A stretch of 64,000 nucleotides of DNA from assembly GCF_039693965.1 (NCBI RefSeq), contig NZ_CP155576.1, positions 1,426,001 to 1,490,000 on the forward strand. The letters run 5' to 3'. Below, one piece after another: positions 35,049 through 42,912 of the stretch. The DNA is from Moraxella sp. K1664. GTDB lineage: Bacteria; Pseudomonadota; Gammaproteobacteria; Pseudomonadales; Moraxellaceae. A model generated the notes under the pieces. It was not told the origin of the DNA. It did no database searches and was given only the letters and a program-made list of their open reading frames with translations. Every line of letters starts with the position of its first letter. Position 1 is the first letter of the stretch. The translations under genes and the position numbers were made by a program.

Positions 35049-35902
35049 TCGTGAATAACACTTGCCAAATCGCCATTAACCCCCACCGACCGATTTGCGA
35101 TTTCATCGGGTATCCACAGCTCGCCTTTATTGATGCTGATATAAAAGGCATTGGGATTTTGGTAGGTGTATTGCATAAAAGGTTGTTTGATGAGCTGATT
35201 TCTTATGCTCACGCCCAATTCCAATAAAACCGTATTGCCATGTTTGCCCTGTGCCAATATGTCTTGATAGGCGTGTCTTTTTTGTTGCCATGTTTTATCA
35301 AAAACAAAATGCTCATCAAGCTGAACGTGGATTTTTAATTCACCACTGCATTCTTGGCATTTGGGAATGTCTGATGTGGCAATTGCCCCATTTTCGATTT
35401 GTGCCAACTGGGTCAAAATATCCGTGCCGTCAAATACGCTTTGGCAGGTTTGGCATTCTAAATCTTTGCCTACGCCTTCAATTTCAAACAAGCGATTTTC
35501 ATCAAAACCTGCTAGGCGAAAATGGTTGTCAAAATTACTGGTAACAACAAAATAATTTTTATCTTGGACAAGCTGATACAAATCATTCATCACCATAGTA
35601 ACGGGGCGTTTGATGTTCATATAATGATAAAGTCTGGCAAAATACGCCCAATAATTTTCAGGCTGCCTGAAAGGATAAAAACAGCCCCGAATGATGTTAT
35701 TAAAGCCAAACTTTTGGGCAAAGTCGCCAAAATGGTCATAAAAATCTTGGTTTGAGCCAAAAATATGAATGCCTTCACTAATGGATAAGCCGTTACTTGC
35801 CCCGATGATGAGCGTGTCGGCAGAGTGGATTTTGTCTAAGGCGTGCTGTAATTCATTCATAACGCATTGCTTTTTGTGGATAGTTTGGTTATTATAATTC
35901 AT
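35033..35902 (-). CDS. SirTM-like sirtuin with altered active site, first gene of the operon
   Basis: Up to 289 aa (ATG 35902; an internal ATG at 35860 starts 'MNELQHALDKIHSADTLIIG'). NAD loop 'IIGASNGLSISEGIHIFG', pocket motif 'VVTSNFDNHFRLAG', zinc cysteines 'CQTC' and 'CQEC'. At the catalytic position it has 'IEGVGKDLEC': Glu, neither the His of deacetylases nor the Gln of SirTM. It is a divergent paralogue of the sirtuin two genes downstream and may have a changed reaction or be a partner subunit. An exact Kingella-type uptake 12-mer lies inside the coding sequence, on the coding strand. The operon promoter faces the HxlR gene. Confidence 0.8.
   Translation of the reverse strand: MNYNNQTIHKKQCVMNELQHALDKIHSADTLIIGASNGLSISEGIHIFGSNQDFYDHFGDFAQKFGFNNIIRGCFYPFRQPENYWAYFARLYHYMNIKRPVTMVMNDLYQLVQDKNYFVVTSNFDNHFRLAGFDENRLFEIEGVGKDLECQTCQSVFDGTDILTQLAQIENGAIATSDIPKCQECSGELKIHVQLDEHFVFDKTWQQKRHAYQDILAQGKHGNTVLLELGVSIRNQLIKQPFMQYTYQNPNAFYISINKGELWIPDEIANRSVGVNGDLASVIHDWATR
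35657..35671. other. Overlapping Kingella- and Simonsiella-type DNA uptake 12-mers inside the sirtuin gene
   Basis: TTCAGGCTGCCTGAA is a 15-bp palindrome with a central T. On the minus strand it contains AGGCAGCCTGAA (Kingella dialect), on the plus strand AGGCTGCCTGAA (Simonsiella dialect). In the gene it encodes R-Q-P-E. Confidence 0.55.
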
Positions 35903-35939
35903 ATGATTTTTTTAACAAGTATGCACTTTTTTGGTAGAT

Positions 35940-35957
35940 ACTATCTTTTTGGATAGT
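35940..35957. promoter_or_regulatory. Candidate HxlR operator between the sirtuin operon and its regulator
   Basis: ACTATC (35940-35945) and GATAGT (35952-35957) are a perfect 6-bp dyad around TTTTTG. A further GGATAGT half-site lies at 35878-35884 in front of the sirtuin gene. Placement suits autoregulation plus control of the operon. Confidence 0.5.
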
Positions 35958-35972
35958 TAAAAGGATAACGAG

Positions 35973-36338
35973 ATGACCGATTTTGTTCCGCTTAGTTTTG
36001 ATGATGAAACGCCTTATTTTAATTACACCTTGTCTATTATTAACGGCAAATGGAAATTGTTGATTATTTTTGTATTAGCAAAATATGAAGTGGTGCGATA
36101 CAACGAATTACGGCGACTTTTGGGTGGTACGATTACCTTTAAAATGCTGTCAAACACCCTAAAAGAAATGGAAAATGACGGCTTGGTCAATCGCAAAGAA
36201 TACCCGCAAATCCCGCCCAAAGTAGAATACAGCCTAACTGACAAGGGGTTGTCTTTAATGCCTGTGGTGCGTGCGATGTGTGATTGGGGTGGGAAGAATT
36301 GTTCGGAGCATGGCGATGTGGTAAATGTGAACGGCTAA
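35973..36338 (+). CDS. HxlR-family regulator divergent from the sirtuin operon
   Basis: A 121-aa winged-helix protein: 'FNYTLSIINGKWKLLIIFVL', 'RYNELRRLLGGTITFKMLSN', 'LKEMENDGLVNRKEYPQIPP', 'VEYSLTDKGLSLMPVVRAMC'. The Cys near the C-terminus (two in 'MCDWGGKNC') could sense oxidants. HxlR proteins commonly respond to electrophiles or hypochlorite, which suggests that the two-sirtuin/HD operon is a stress response. AAGGATAACGAG upstream is a good ribosome site. Confidence 0.88.
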   Translation: MTDFVPLSFDDETPYFNYTLSIINGKWKLLIIFVLAKYEVVRYNELRRLLGGTITFKMLSNTLKEMENDGLVNRKEYPQIPPKVEYSLTDKGLSLMPVVRAMCDWGGKNCSEHGDVVNVNG

Positions 36339-36404
36339 ATCCCAACATTCCCAACACCGCCAAAATCGGTTACAATACCCCTTTTTATTATCCATAAAAG
36401 CACA

Positions 36405-38297
36405 ATGACCAACTACACCACCCAAAACCTAGAAGTCCTAGAAGGGCTAGAACCCGTCCGCCGCCGCCCTGGTATGTACACCGACACCACACGTCCCAAC
36501 CACCTTGCCCAAGAGGTTATTGACAACTCGGTGGACGAGGCGTTGGCAGGACACGCCAAGCACATCACCGTAACCTTGCACGCTGACGGCTCGCTGTCGG
36601 TGCTTGATGACGGACGGGGTATGCCCACCGACATTCACCCTGAATTTAAGCAGTCGGGCGTGGAGCTCATCTTGACACGCCTACACGCAGGGGGCAAATT
36701 TAGCACGGATAATTATGCCATTAGTGGCGGTTTGCATGGCGTGGGCATTAGCGTGGTCAATGCTTTATCCAAGCGTGTGGACGTGGTTGTGTGGCGAGAC
36801 GGCACGCAGTATCAGATGAGTTTTGAGCATGGCGTACCGACAACGCCCCTAATCCACGAGCCGTCCCCCACCAAGAAAAAACGTGGCACACAGGTGCGAT
36901 TTTGGGTAGATGAGCAGTATTTTGACAATCCCAGATTTTCAATCAAATCGCTAAAACACAACCTAAAAGCCAAAGCCGTGCTATCGGCAGGGCTAAAAAT
37001 TGACTTTATTAGTGAAATTGAACCAAGTGATAGCGAAAGCTGGCAATACACAGACGGCGTGGTGCAGTATTTGACCGAACAGCTTGGCGAGCTTGCCATT
37101 ATCCCTGATACGCCATTTTATTTTAGCCAAGAGCCGACAGGGGGCGAACGTGGTGGGGCGACTTTTGCCATAGCGTGGCTACCCGAATCAGGTACGCCCA
37201 TTTGCGAAAGCTATGTCAACCTAATCCCCACCGCACAAGGCGGTACGCACGTCAATGGGCTACGCACAGGCATTACGGACGCACTGCGTGAGTTTTGTGA
37301 AATTCATAGTCTGTTGCCCAGAAACGTCCGCCTAACCGCCGATGACGTGTGGGACGGGGTCAATTATATTTTGTCCTTAAAATTTGCCGAGCCACAGTTT
37401 AGCGGTCAAACCAAAGAACGCCTGTCAAGCCGTGAAGCGTCTCCGCTCGTGCAGACCCTTGCCAAAGACGCATTTAGTCTATGGCTAAACGCTCACCCCG
37501 ACACCGCCAAAGCCATTGCCGAGCTTGCCATTAGTAAAGCAGGAAAACGGCTCAAATCCGCCCAAAAAGTTGCCCGCAAAAAAATCACCCAAGGACCTGC
37601 CTTACCGGGTAAACTAGCCGATTGTAAGGGCGAATTTAAAGACGGGGCGGAACTGTTTTTGGTGGAAGGCGACAGTGCAGGCGGTTCAGCCAAACAAGCC
37701 CGAGACCGCCATTTTCAGGCGATACTGCCTTTGCGTGGCAAAATCCTAAACACATGGGAAGTCTCACACGACACCGTACTATCTAGCCAAGAGATACACG
37801 ACATTGCCATTGCCATAGGGGTAGACCCAGCGTCTGACGATTTGTCCGAATTACGCTATGAAAAAATCTGTATCCTAGCGGACGCAGACTCGGACGGCTT
37901 GCACATTGCCACGCTTATTTGTGCGTTGTTTGTCAAGCATTTTCGCTCGCTTGTGGAAGCAGGACATTTGTTTGTCGCCATGCCCCCACTGTATCGCATT
38001 GACATCGGCAAGGACGTGCATTATGCCTTGGACGATGATGAATTGAACGCCATTTTGAAAAAAACAAAATCCAAAGGCAAACCGCAAATTACCCGCTTTA
38101 AGGGCTTGGGCGAGATGAACCCCGACCATTTGCGTGAGACGACCATGAACCCCGATACCCGCCGTTTGGTACAGCTTGATATTGATGATTTTACTGCAAC
38201 AAGTGGCGTTATGGATATGCTTTTGGCAAAGAAACGAGCGTCCGACCGCAAGGCGTGGCTAGAACGCAAGGGCGATTTGGCGGATTTGGCGGTATAA
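36405..38297 (+). CDS. parE: DNA topoisomerase IV subunit B
   Basis: A 630-aa GHKL ATPase/TOPRIM protein. 'RRRPGMYTDTTRPNHLAQEV' and 'IDNSVDEALAG' (ATP site), 'SGGLHGVGISVVNALS' (ATP lid), 'EGDSAGGSAKQARDRHFQAI' and 'LPLRGKILNTWE' (TOPRIM acidic triad start), 'LADADSDGLHI' (D-x-D). Length and the absence of the GyrB-specific insert identify ParE. With ParC it decatenates daughter chromosomes; it is a quinolone and novobiocin target. tilS starts one base after its stop codon. Confidence 0.96.
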   Translation: MTNYTTQNLEVLEGLEPVRRRPGMYTDTTRPNHLAQEVIDNSVDEALAGHAKHITVTLHADGSLSVLDDGRGMPTDIHPEFKQSGVELILTRLHAGGKFSTDNYAISGGLHGVGISVVNALSKRVDVVVWRDGTQYQMSFEHGVPTTPLIHEPSPTKKKRGTQVRFWVDEQYFDNPRFSIKSLKHNLKAKAVLSAGLKIDFISEIEPSDSESWQYTDGVVQYLTEQLGELAIIPDTPFYFSQEPTGGERGGATFAIAWLPESGTPICESYVNLIPTAQGGTHVNGLRTGITDALREFCEIHSLLPRNVRLTADDVWDGVNYILSLKFAEPQFSGQTKERLSSREASPLVQTLAKDAFSLWLNAHPDTAKAIAELAISKAGKRLKSAQKVARKKITQGPALPGKLADCKGEFKDGAELFLVEGDSAGGSAKQARDRHFQAILPLRGKILNTWEVSHDTVLSSQEIHDIAIAIGVDPASDDLSELRYEKICILADADSDGLHIATLICALFVKHFRSLVEAGHLFVAMPPLYRIDIGKDVHYALDDDELNAILKKTKSKGKPQITRFKGLGEMNPDHLRETTMNPDTRRLVQLDIDDFTATSGVMDMLLAKKRASDRKAWLERKGDLADLAV

Positions 38298-38298
38298 G

Positions 38299-39756
38299 AT
38301 GACCGCTTGCCCCATTTTGTCCGCCTTGTCTGCCCTAAATGACGTGCCTTATCCTTTATATGTGGCGTGTAGTGGCGGGCGAGATTCGCTCGCTCTGGCG
38401 TATGGCTGTTATCTGTTGTATCAGCAGGGTAAATTGGACAGGCTGCCCACGCTCCTGCACGTTCATCACGGTATGCAACAGGCAAATGACGACTGGGCGA
38501 GACTGGTGGGAGCGTGGGCGGACGAGCATGGATTTGACTGGCAAATTCTGCCTTTAACACTGACCAAAAAAACCGAAACATCAGCACGCACCGCCCGTTA
38601 TCAAGCACTCATGGGGGCGATGACAGATGATGGCGTGCTACTGGTGGCTCATCATGCCGATGACCAAGCCGAGACGGTGCTTATGCGACTGATTAATGGA
38701 GCAGGCGTGCAGGGCTTATCAGGCATGAGAGCATGGCGAGCCAAAACCGTACAAGGGCGGACGATGAGCCTACATCGCCCCTTGCTCGGTGTGTCTCGGC
38801 ACGAGATTACCGCATTTGCCCACGCCCACGCCTTGCCCTATGTGGACGACCCGACCAATGAGATGACCGACAACGCTCGCAGTCTTATCCGTAATGACAT
38901 CTTACCACGCCTAACCGCCCTAAACCCCAAGGTTCGCCAAAACATCGCTCGCACCGCACATCTCATGAATGACGCTTACGCACTCATCAGCGAAACGGTG
39001 TTTGAATTGGTTAAAAAATGCACCCTTGATACGACCCACACGCCTTTTGTGAGCTGTTTGGACATTCATGCATTACGCACGCTGTCGGCACATGAGCAGT
39101 CGGCGGTGGTGCGGTTTTTTGTGCAAGCGGATAACCCCCTACCGCCCAGCTATCAGACCGTCAGCGATACCCTAGCATTGACCGCTCGTGATGATGGCGA
39201 CCATAGCACACAGATTTTTTGGCAAGGCGGTGATGATGGCGATGACGTGAATGGTAATGGCAGGGCGGTGGTGCTGTGCCGTTATAAAAATGCCCTGTAT
39301 CGCTATCATCACGAGCTGTGGTTGTTATTACAAAATGAGATGAGTGATGATAAAATCGCCCTAAATTCATCTAAAATTATCCTAAAACAAAACGCCACAT
39401 TTGCCATTTTTATGGATTTTCATGATGGTTTGCGTGAATTGTTGATGGATAAATCGGCTTATATTCGACCTGTTCGCCGTGATGAGCGGTTGCGGATTTA
39501 TGAGCCGTATATGGATAAGGACGGTCAAACCCACATCGGCTTTACCAAATTAAGCGGTAAAAAACTCTACCAACGCCTAAGCATTCCCACATGGCACCGT
39601 GCTAATCTGTGGGGGCTGTATGTCCATGATGAGATGGTGCTTGTGATGAGCATGGATAAGTGGTGGCTGACTGACAGTGCTATGTTCCATGCCTTGCGTG
39701 GGGCGTTTGATGATGGACGGTGGGGGCGGACGTTGCTTGTGGTGGATAGAGTGTGA
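38299..39756 (+). CDS. tilS: tRNA(Ile)-lysidine synthase
   Basis: A 485-aa protein with the N-type ATP pyrophosphatase P-loop 'VACSGGRDSLALAYG' (S-G-G-x-D-S), 'LLHVHHGMQQANDDWARLVG', 'LLVAHHADDQAETVLMRLIN' and 'GVSRHEITAFAHAHALPYVD'. It attaches lysine to C34 of tRNA-Ile(CAU), changing its codon and amino-acid identity; essential. The C-terminal domain ('KLSGKKLYQRLSIPTWHR') matches the TilS C-terminal module. Directly coupled to parE. Confidence 0.95.
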   Translation: MTACPILSALSALNDVPYPLYVACSGGRDSLALAYGCYLLYQQGKLDRLPTLLHVHHGMQQANDDWARLVGAWADEHGFDWQILPLTLTKKTETSARTARYQALMGAMTDDGVLLVAHHADDQAETVLMRLINGAGVQGLSGMRAWRAKTVQGRTMSLHRPLLGVSRHEITAFAHAHALPYVDDPTNEMTDNARSLIRNDILPRLTALNPKVRQNIARTAHLMNDAYALISETVFELVKKCTLDTTHTPFVSCLDIHALRTLSAHEQSAVVRFFVQADNPLPPSYQTVSDTLALTARDDGDHSTQIFWQGGDDGDDVNGNGRAVVLCRYKNALYRYHHELWLLLQNEMSDDKIALNSSKIILKQNATFAIFMDFHDGLRELLMDKSAYIRPVRRDERLRIYEPYMDKDGQTHIGFTKLSGKKLYQRLSIPTWHRANLWGLYVHDEMVLVMSMDKWWLTDSAMFHALRGAFDDGRWGRTLLVVDRV

Positions 39757-39761
39757 AAGTT

Positions 39762-39790
39762 TTGCACAATTGGGGCATTTCATGTAAAAT
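39762..39790 (+). promoter_or_regulatory. Probable proC promoter
   Basis: TTGCAC (39762-39767) and TAAAAT (39785-39790) are separated by 17 bp; AGGA before ATG 39835. Confidence 0.6.
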
Positions 39791-39834
39791 GGCGGATTGG
39801 TTAGAATTTTAAAAGAGTGATAATAGGACAATAC

Positions 39835-40677
39835 ATGACGGACTTTCACGCATTACAAAATAAAACGGTGGTATTCATCGGTGGCGGTAACATGGCAGGG
39901 GCGATGATTGGGGGGTTATTGACCGCCAAACGTTGTCATGATTTGACCTTGACCGTTGGCGTGTCGGACAAAAATACCGATAAGAGAGAATGGTTCGCCA
40001 GTCAAGGCGTATTGACCGCCACACCTGACACCGCCCATGAACTCATCACAAAGGCGGACGTGGTGGTGCTTGCCGTTAAGCCCCAAGTGCTGATGGACGT
40101 TGCCCCAAGCCTTGCCCCATATTTGGCGGATAAGCTCGTCTTGTCAGTGTTGGCAGGCGTGCCATGTGCGACACTCCAACGAGCCTTAGGCTGTGGGCGT
40201 GTGGTGCGTGCCATGCCAAACCTACCGTCTGCGGTGGGAGCAGGGGCGACAGGGCTGTATGCCGATGAGACGGCAAGCCCGTCCGATAGGGACGTGTGCG
40301 AGGCAGTCATGACAAGCTGTGGCATGGCGGTGTGGGTGGACGATGAGACCAAACTGCACGCTGTTACGGCGGTGGCAGGCTCTGCTCCTGCGTACTTTTT
40401 TTATGTGCTAGAACACATGACCGCCCAAGCGGTGGCAATGGGGCTGACTGCCGATGATGCTCATCGTTTGGCGGTGCAAAGCATGATAGGGGCAGGACTG
40501 CTTACCAAAGATGGCGACCCACAGGCACTGCGTATGAGCGTAACATCAAAAGGCGGAACGACCGCACAGGCGTTGGCTTCGTTAGAGCGTGATGACGTCG
40601 GCGGTGCGTTTGGGCGGGCGATGGTGGCGTGCTATGACAGAAGTGTGGAGCTGGGTGGATTGTTTGATGATAAATAA
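39835..40677 (+). CDS. proC: Pyrroline-5-carboxylate reductase
   Basis: A 280-aa NADPH enzyme for the last step of proline synthesis. 'VVFIGGGNMAGAMIGGLL' is the dinucleotide site, 'DVVVLAVKPQVL' the second half of the Rossmann fold, and 'HAVTAVAGSAPAYFFYVLEH' together with 'VTSKGGTTAQAL' the ProC signature. The frame opens at 39817, but ATG 39835 follows an AGGA site and fits the family. Confidence 0.95.
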   Translation: MTDFHALQNKTVVFIGGGNMAGAMIGGLLTAKRCHDLTLTVGVSDKNTDKREWFASQGVLTATPDTAHELITKADVVVLAVKPQVLMDVAPSLAPYLADKLVLSVLAGVPCATLQRALGCGRVVRAMPNLPSAVGAGATGLYADETASPSDRDVCEAVMTSCGMAVWVDDETKLHAVTAVAGSAPAYFFYVLEHMTAQAVAMGLTADDAHRLAVQSMIGAGLLTKDGDPQALRMSVTSKGGTTAQALASLERDDVGGAFGRAMVACYDRSVELGGLFDDK

Positions 40678-40690
40678 TTTAAATTTTACT

Positions 40691-40830
40691 TCATTCCCAA
40701 CTTAAAATAGCAACTTATTAATTTTTTAATCATTATTTTGGATTGTAGGGGTAGTTTATTTGCCCTTGATAAATCAATTTAAAAGGTGCGTGGTACACAC
40801 CTTACCATACTAAAATTTAATCACAATTTG
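40691..40830. repeat. Composite of MITE-like element (third family) and a GGTGCGT repeat
   Basis: CATTCCCAACTTAAAATAG … GGATTGTAGGGG … GATAAATCAATTT matches the left two thirds of the element at 5756. It is followed by AAGGTGCGTGG-TACACACCTTACCAT, a palindromic unit also seen near 48131-48152 (GTAGGTGCATATTACGCACCTTACTAT). This fills most of the proC-yggT gap. Confidence 0.5.
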
Positions 40831-40887
40831 CCAATATTATTTAACCCACATCATTTTAACAATGACTGATGATAGAAACTACCACTT

Positions 40888-41457
40888 ATGAATGAACCGA
40901 TTACCATTATTTTTAATGTCGTTGTCAATTTTGCCTTAATCATTTGTTTTTTAAGGTTTATGTTTCAGTTCGCTGAGATTGACCCCAAGCACCCTTATGC
41001 CAAAGTTACCTACATGCTCTCGGCAGTGGTTACGCTGTTTGGGCGGATTTTTCCTGACTTGGGTAAGGGGCGATTTAGCACATCGGCGGTGGTGCTGATG
41101 TTGCTTTTGACTTTTATCAAGATTGCAGGCATGGCGAGCATTTTGGGTAAGCCCATGACCCCGCTTGTACTGTTTTTTAGTGGCAGTTTGACAGCGATAC
41201 TCTCGCTCATTGACATGTTCCAGTACATCGTGCTTGCGTCGGTCATTCTAAGCTGGGTCATCATGCTGTTTCAGGTCATGCACCCACTCATGGAGCTTAT
41301 CATGCAGATGGCAGAGCCGATTGTCGCCCCATTTCGCAAAATCACGCCCAATCTGGGCATGCTTGACTTTTCGACATTGGTTGCCATTTTGGTGCTGGCA
41401 CTTTTGGAGATGGGCATTCGCATTGTGGGCGGTAATATCTTGTCGGCATTGGTGTAG
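40888..41457 (+). CDS. YggT-family membrane protein
   Basis: A 189-aa protein with two YggT repeats and about four membrane segments; 'LRFMFQFAEIDPKHPYAKVT' and 'APFRKITPNLGMLDFSTLVA' are typical motifs (the P-F-R-x-x-x-P-x-x-G-x-x-D-x-S pattern). Family members affect osmotic behaviour, cell division or membrane-protein assembly; the mechanism is unknown. It often follows proC, as here. Confidence 0.88.
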   Translation: MNEPITIIFNVVVNFALIICFLRFMFQFAEIDPKHPYAKVTYMLSAVVTLFGRIFPDLGKGRFSTSAVVLMLLLTFIKIAGMASILGKPMTPLVLFFSGSLTAILSLIDMFQYIVLASVILSWVIMLFQVMHPLMELIMQMAEPIVAPFRKITPNLGMLDFSTLVAILVLALLEMGIRIVGGNILSALV

Positions 41458-41595
41458 GCTCGCCTTTGATTTTTACATTTATATAAAAATCAGCACATAA
41501 AGTACACAATACCTTGCCCAAATTTTGTTAGAATAAAGCTAAGTTTAAGGACTTACCATTTATTTATTTACTTTGGACTATTTTTGGAGAATGCC

Positions 41596-41844
41596 ATGTT
41601 AGACAATGCCGACCACACCATGAACGACCTATTTGCTCAGCTTGGTCTGCCAAATTCAGACAGTGAGATTGATGCTTTTATCAAGGCAAACCAACTGCCA
41701 GAAGGCGTAACCTTAAAAGAAGCTCCGTTTTTTGATGAACAGCAGCTCATGTTTATCCAAGAAGAGTGGAAATTGGATGCTGTGTGGGCGTTGGTGATTG
41801 ATGAGCTAAACACTCGTTTACATGAAGACAATAAGCCTGCTTGA
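41596..41844 (+). CDS. DUF2789 family protein
   Basis: An 82-aa acidic protein: 'MNDLFAQLGLPNSDSEIDAF', 'FFDEQQLMFIQEEWKLDAVW' and 'LVIDELNTRLHE', matching DUF2789, a small family of unknown function in gammaproteobacteria. GGAG 10 bp before ATG 41596 supports this start over the upstream TTG. Followed by a terminator. Confidence 0.85.
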   Translation: MLDNADHTMNDLFAQLGLPNSDSEIDAFIKANQLPEGVTLKEAPFFDEQQLMFIQEEWKLDAVWALVIDELNTRLHEDNKPA

Positions 41845-41870
41845 TTTAACCACTTTATCTAAATGATGTT

Positions 41871-41895
41871 AAACACCGTTTTATGCGGTGTTTTT
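41871..41895 (+). terminator. Rho-independent terminator after the DUF2789 gene
   Basis: AAACACCG and CGGTGTTT with a TTTTATG loop, then T residues. Confidence 0.8.
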
Positions 41896-41993
41896 CGTTT
41901 TTGGAATAAGCAATGACTTATCGTGCATATCACTTTTTGGGTAAAGTTTGCGATAATTGCCCACGTTTTTATGATTTGGAATAAGGGCAGTTC

Positions 41994-42758
41994 ATGCTAT
42001 CACAGTTTGATAATAATGATTGGATTATCATTGTCTTTTTTGTGCTTGGGGCGTTGTTGCATGGGATTACCGGTTTTGGTTATCCCATTGTCGGCACGGC
42101 AATTATTGCCAGTTTTTATGAATTAAAAGTGGCGGTGGCGATGGTGGTTGTGCCGTGTATTGTCTTAAATCTCATCATGCTACGTACAGGCGGGACGATT
42201 ATTGGCAATACCCTAAAATACGGCAAAGAGTATTTTTGGCTGTTTTTGACAAGTTTTATCGGTGGGATTATTGGTGTTAAGCTGTTATTGCTATTCCCAG
42301 AGAGTTATTTAAAAATTTTTTTGGGTGTTACACTGATTTTTTATGTCATTACCCAGTACACCAAATATCGCATTAAATTTAAAAAAGACAATCTTACGAT
42401 GGCAATTTTTGGGTTTATTGCAGGGGTTATCGGCGGTGTTACCAATGCCATTGTGGCGTTTTTGATGGTTTATTTGTTGGGGACTGACCGCACCAAACAT
42501 GAGATGGTGATTGTTAATAATATCAGCATTTTGATTACCAAGATTATTCAAATCGTCATGCTTGCCCCTGTGATTATTGGGTTTAGCAATAAGCAAATGT
42601 GGCTACTTGGCATTGTGATTTTTATTTCGCTATTTTTTGTGTATATCGGCTCATATATTAGAAATAAACTCTCCCAAGAGATTTTTAATCATGCCATTGC
42701 TGTGATGTTGCTGGCGTTGGGCGTTTATGCGTTGTGGCAGGGCATTCGGATTTTGTAA
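41994..42758 (+). CDS. TauE/SafE family sulfite/organosulfonate exporter
   Basis: A 254-aa inner-membrane protein with about eight hydrophobic helices in two halves, each starting with a G-rich motif: 'LLHGITGFGYPIVGTAIIAS' and 'GFIAGVIGGVTNAIVAFLMV'. The (G/H)-x-x-(G/A)-F-G pattern marks the TauE/SafE (DUF81) family, which exports sulfite, sulfoacetate or other sulfur anions. The substrate here is unknown. Its terminator has been split by a 91-bp MITE. Confidence 0.88.
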   Translation: MLSQFDNNDWIIIVFFVLGALLHGITGFGYPIVGTAIIASFYELKVAVAMVVVPCIVLNLIMLRTGGTIIGNTLKYGKEYFWLFLTSFIGGIIGVKLLLLFPESYLKIFLGVTLIFYVITQYTKYRIKFKKDNLTMAIFGFIAGVIGGVTNAIVAFLMVYLLGTDRTKHEMVIVNNISILITKIIQIVMLAPVIIGFSNKQMWLLGIVIFISLFFVYIGSYIRNKLSQEIFNHAIAVMLLALGVYALWQGIRIL

Positions 42759-42771
42759 AAAGCTTGAAAAC

Positions 42772-42896
42772 AAAAAAACGGTTCAATAGACTTCTTTCCA
42801 AACCCTGATTTTTATGGATTTTTGAAAACTTCAACCCCAATACTTATAAGGGTTTATTTTTAGTTTGGAAAGAGATTTAATGTTGAACCGTTTTTT
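42772..42896. terminator. Bidirectional terminator split by a 91-bp MITE
   Basis: AAAAAAACGGTTCAA (42772-42786) and TTGAACCGTTTTTT (42883-42896) are the perfect arms of one hairpin, now 96 bases apart. Removing the insert and one AAT copy restores a compact stem-loop between two convergent genes. Confidence 0.75.
42788..42878. mobile_element. MITE family 1 (91 bp), copy 1
   Basis: AGACTTCTTTCCAAAC … GTTTGGAAAGAGATTT, with AAT duplicated on both sides (42785-42787, 42879-42881). It is nearly identical in sequence and length to the copy at 49099-49189. No coding capacity; the ends and 3-bp duplication suggest mobilisation by an IS5-like transposase. Confidence 0.85.
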
Positions 42897-42912
42897 ATGC
42901 TTGTACGATGAC

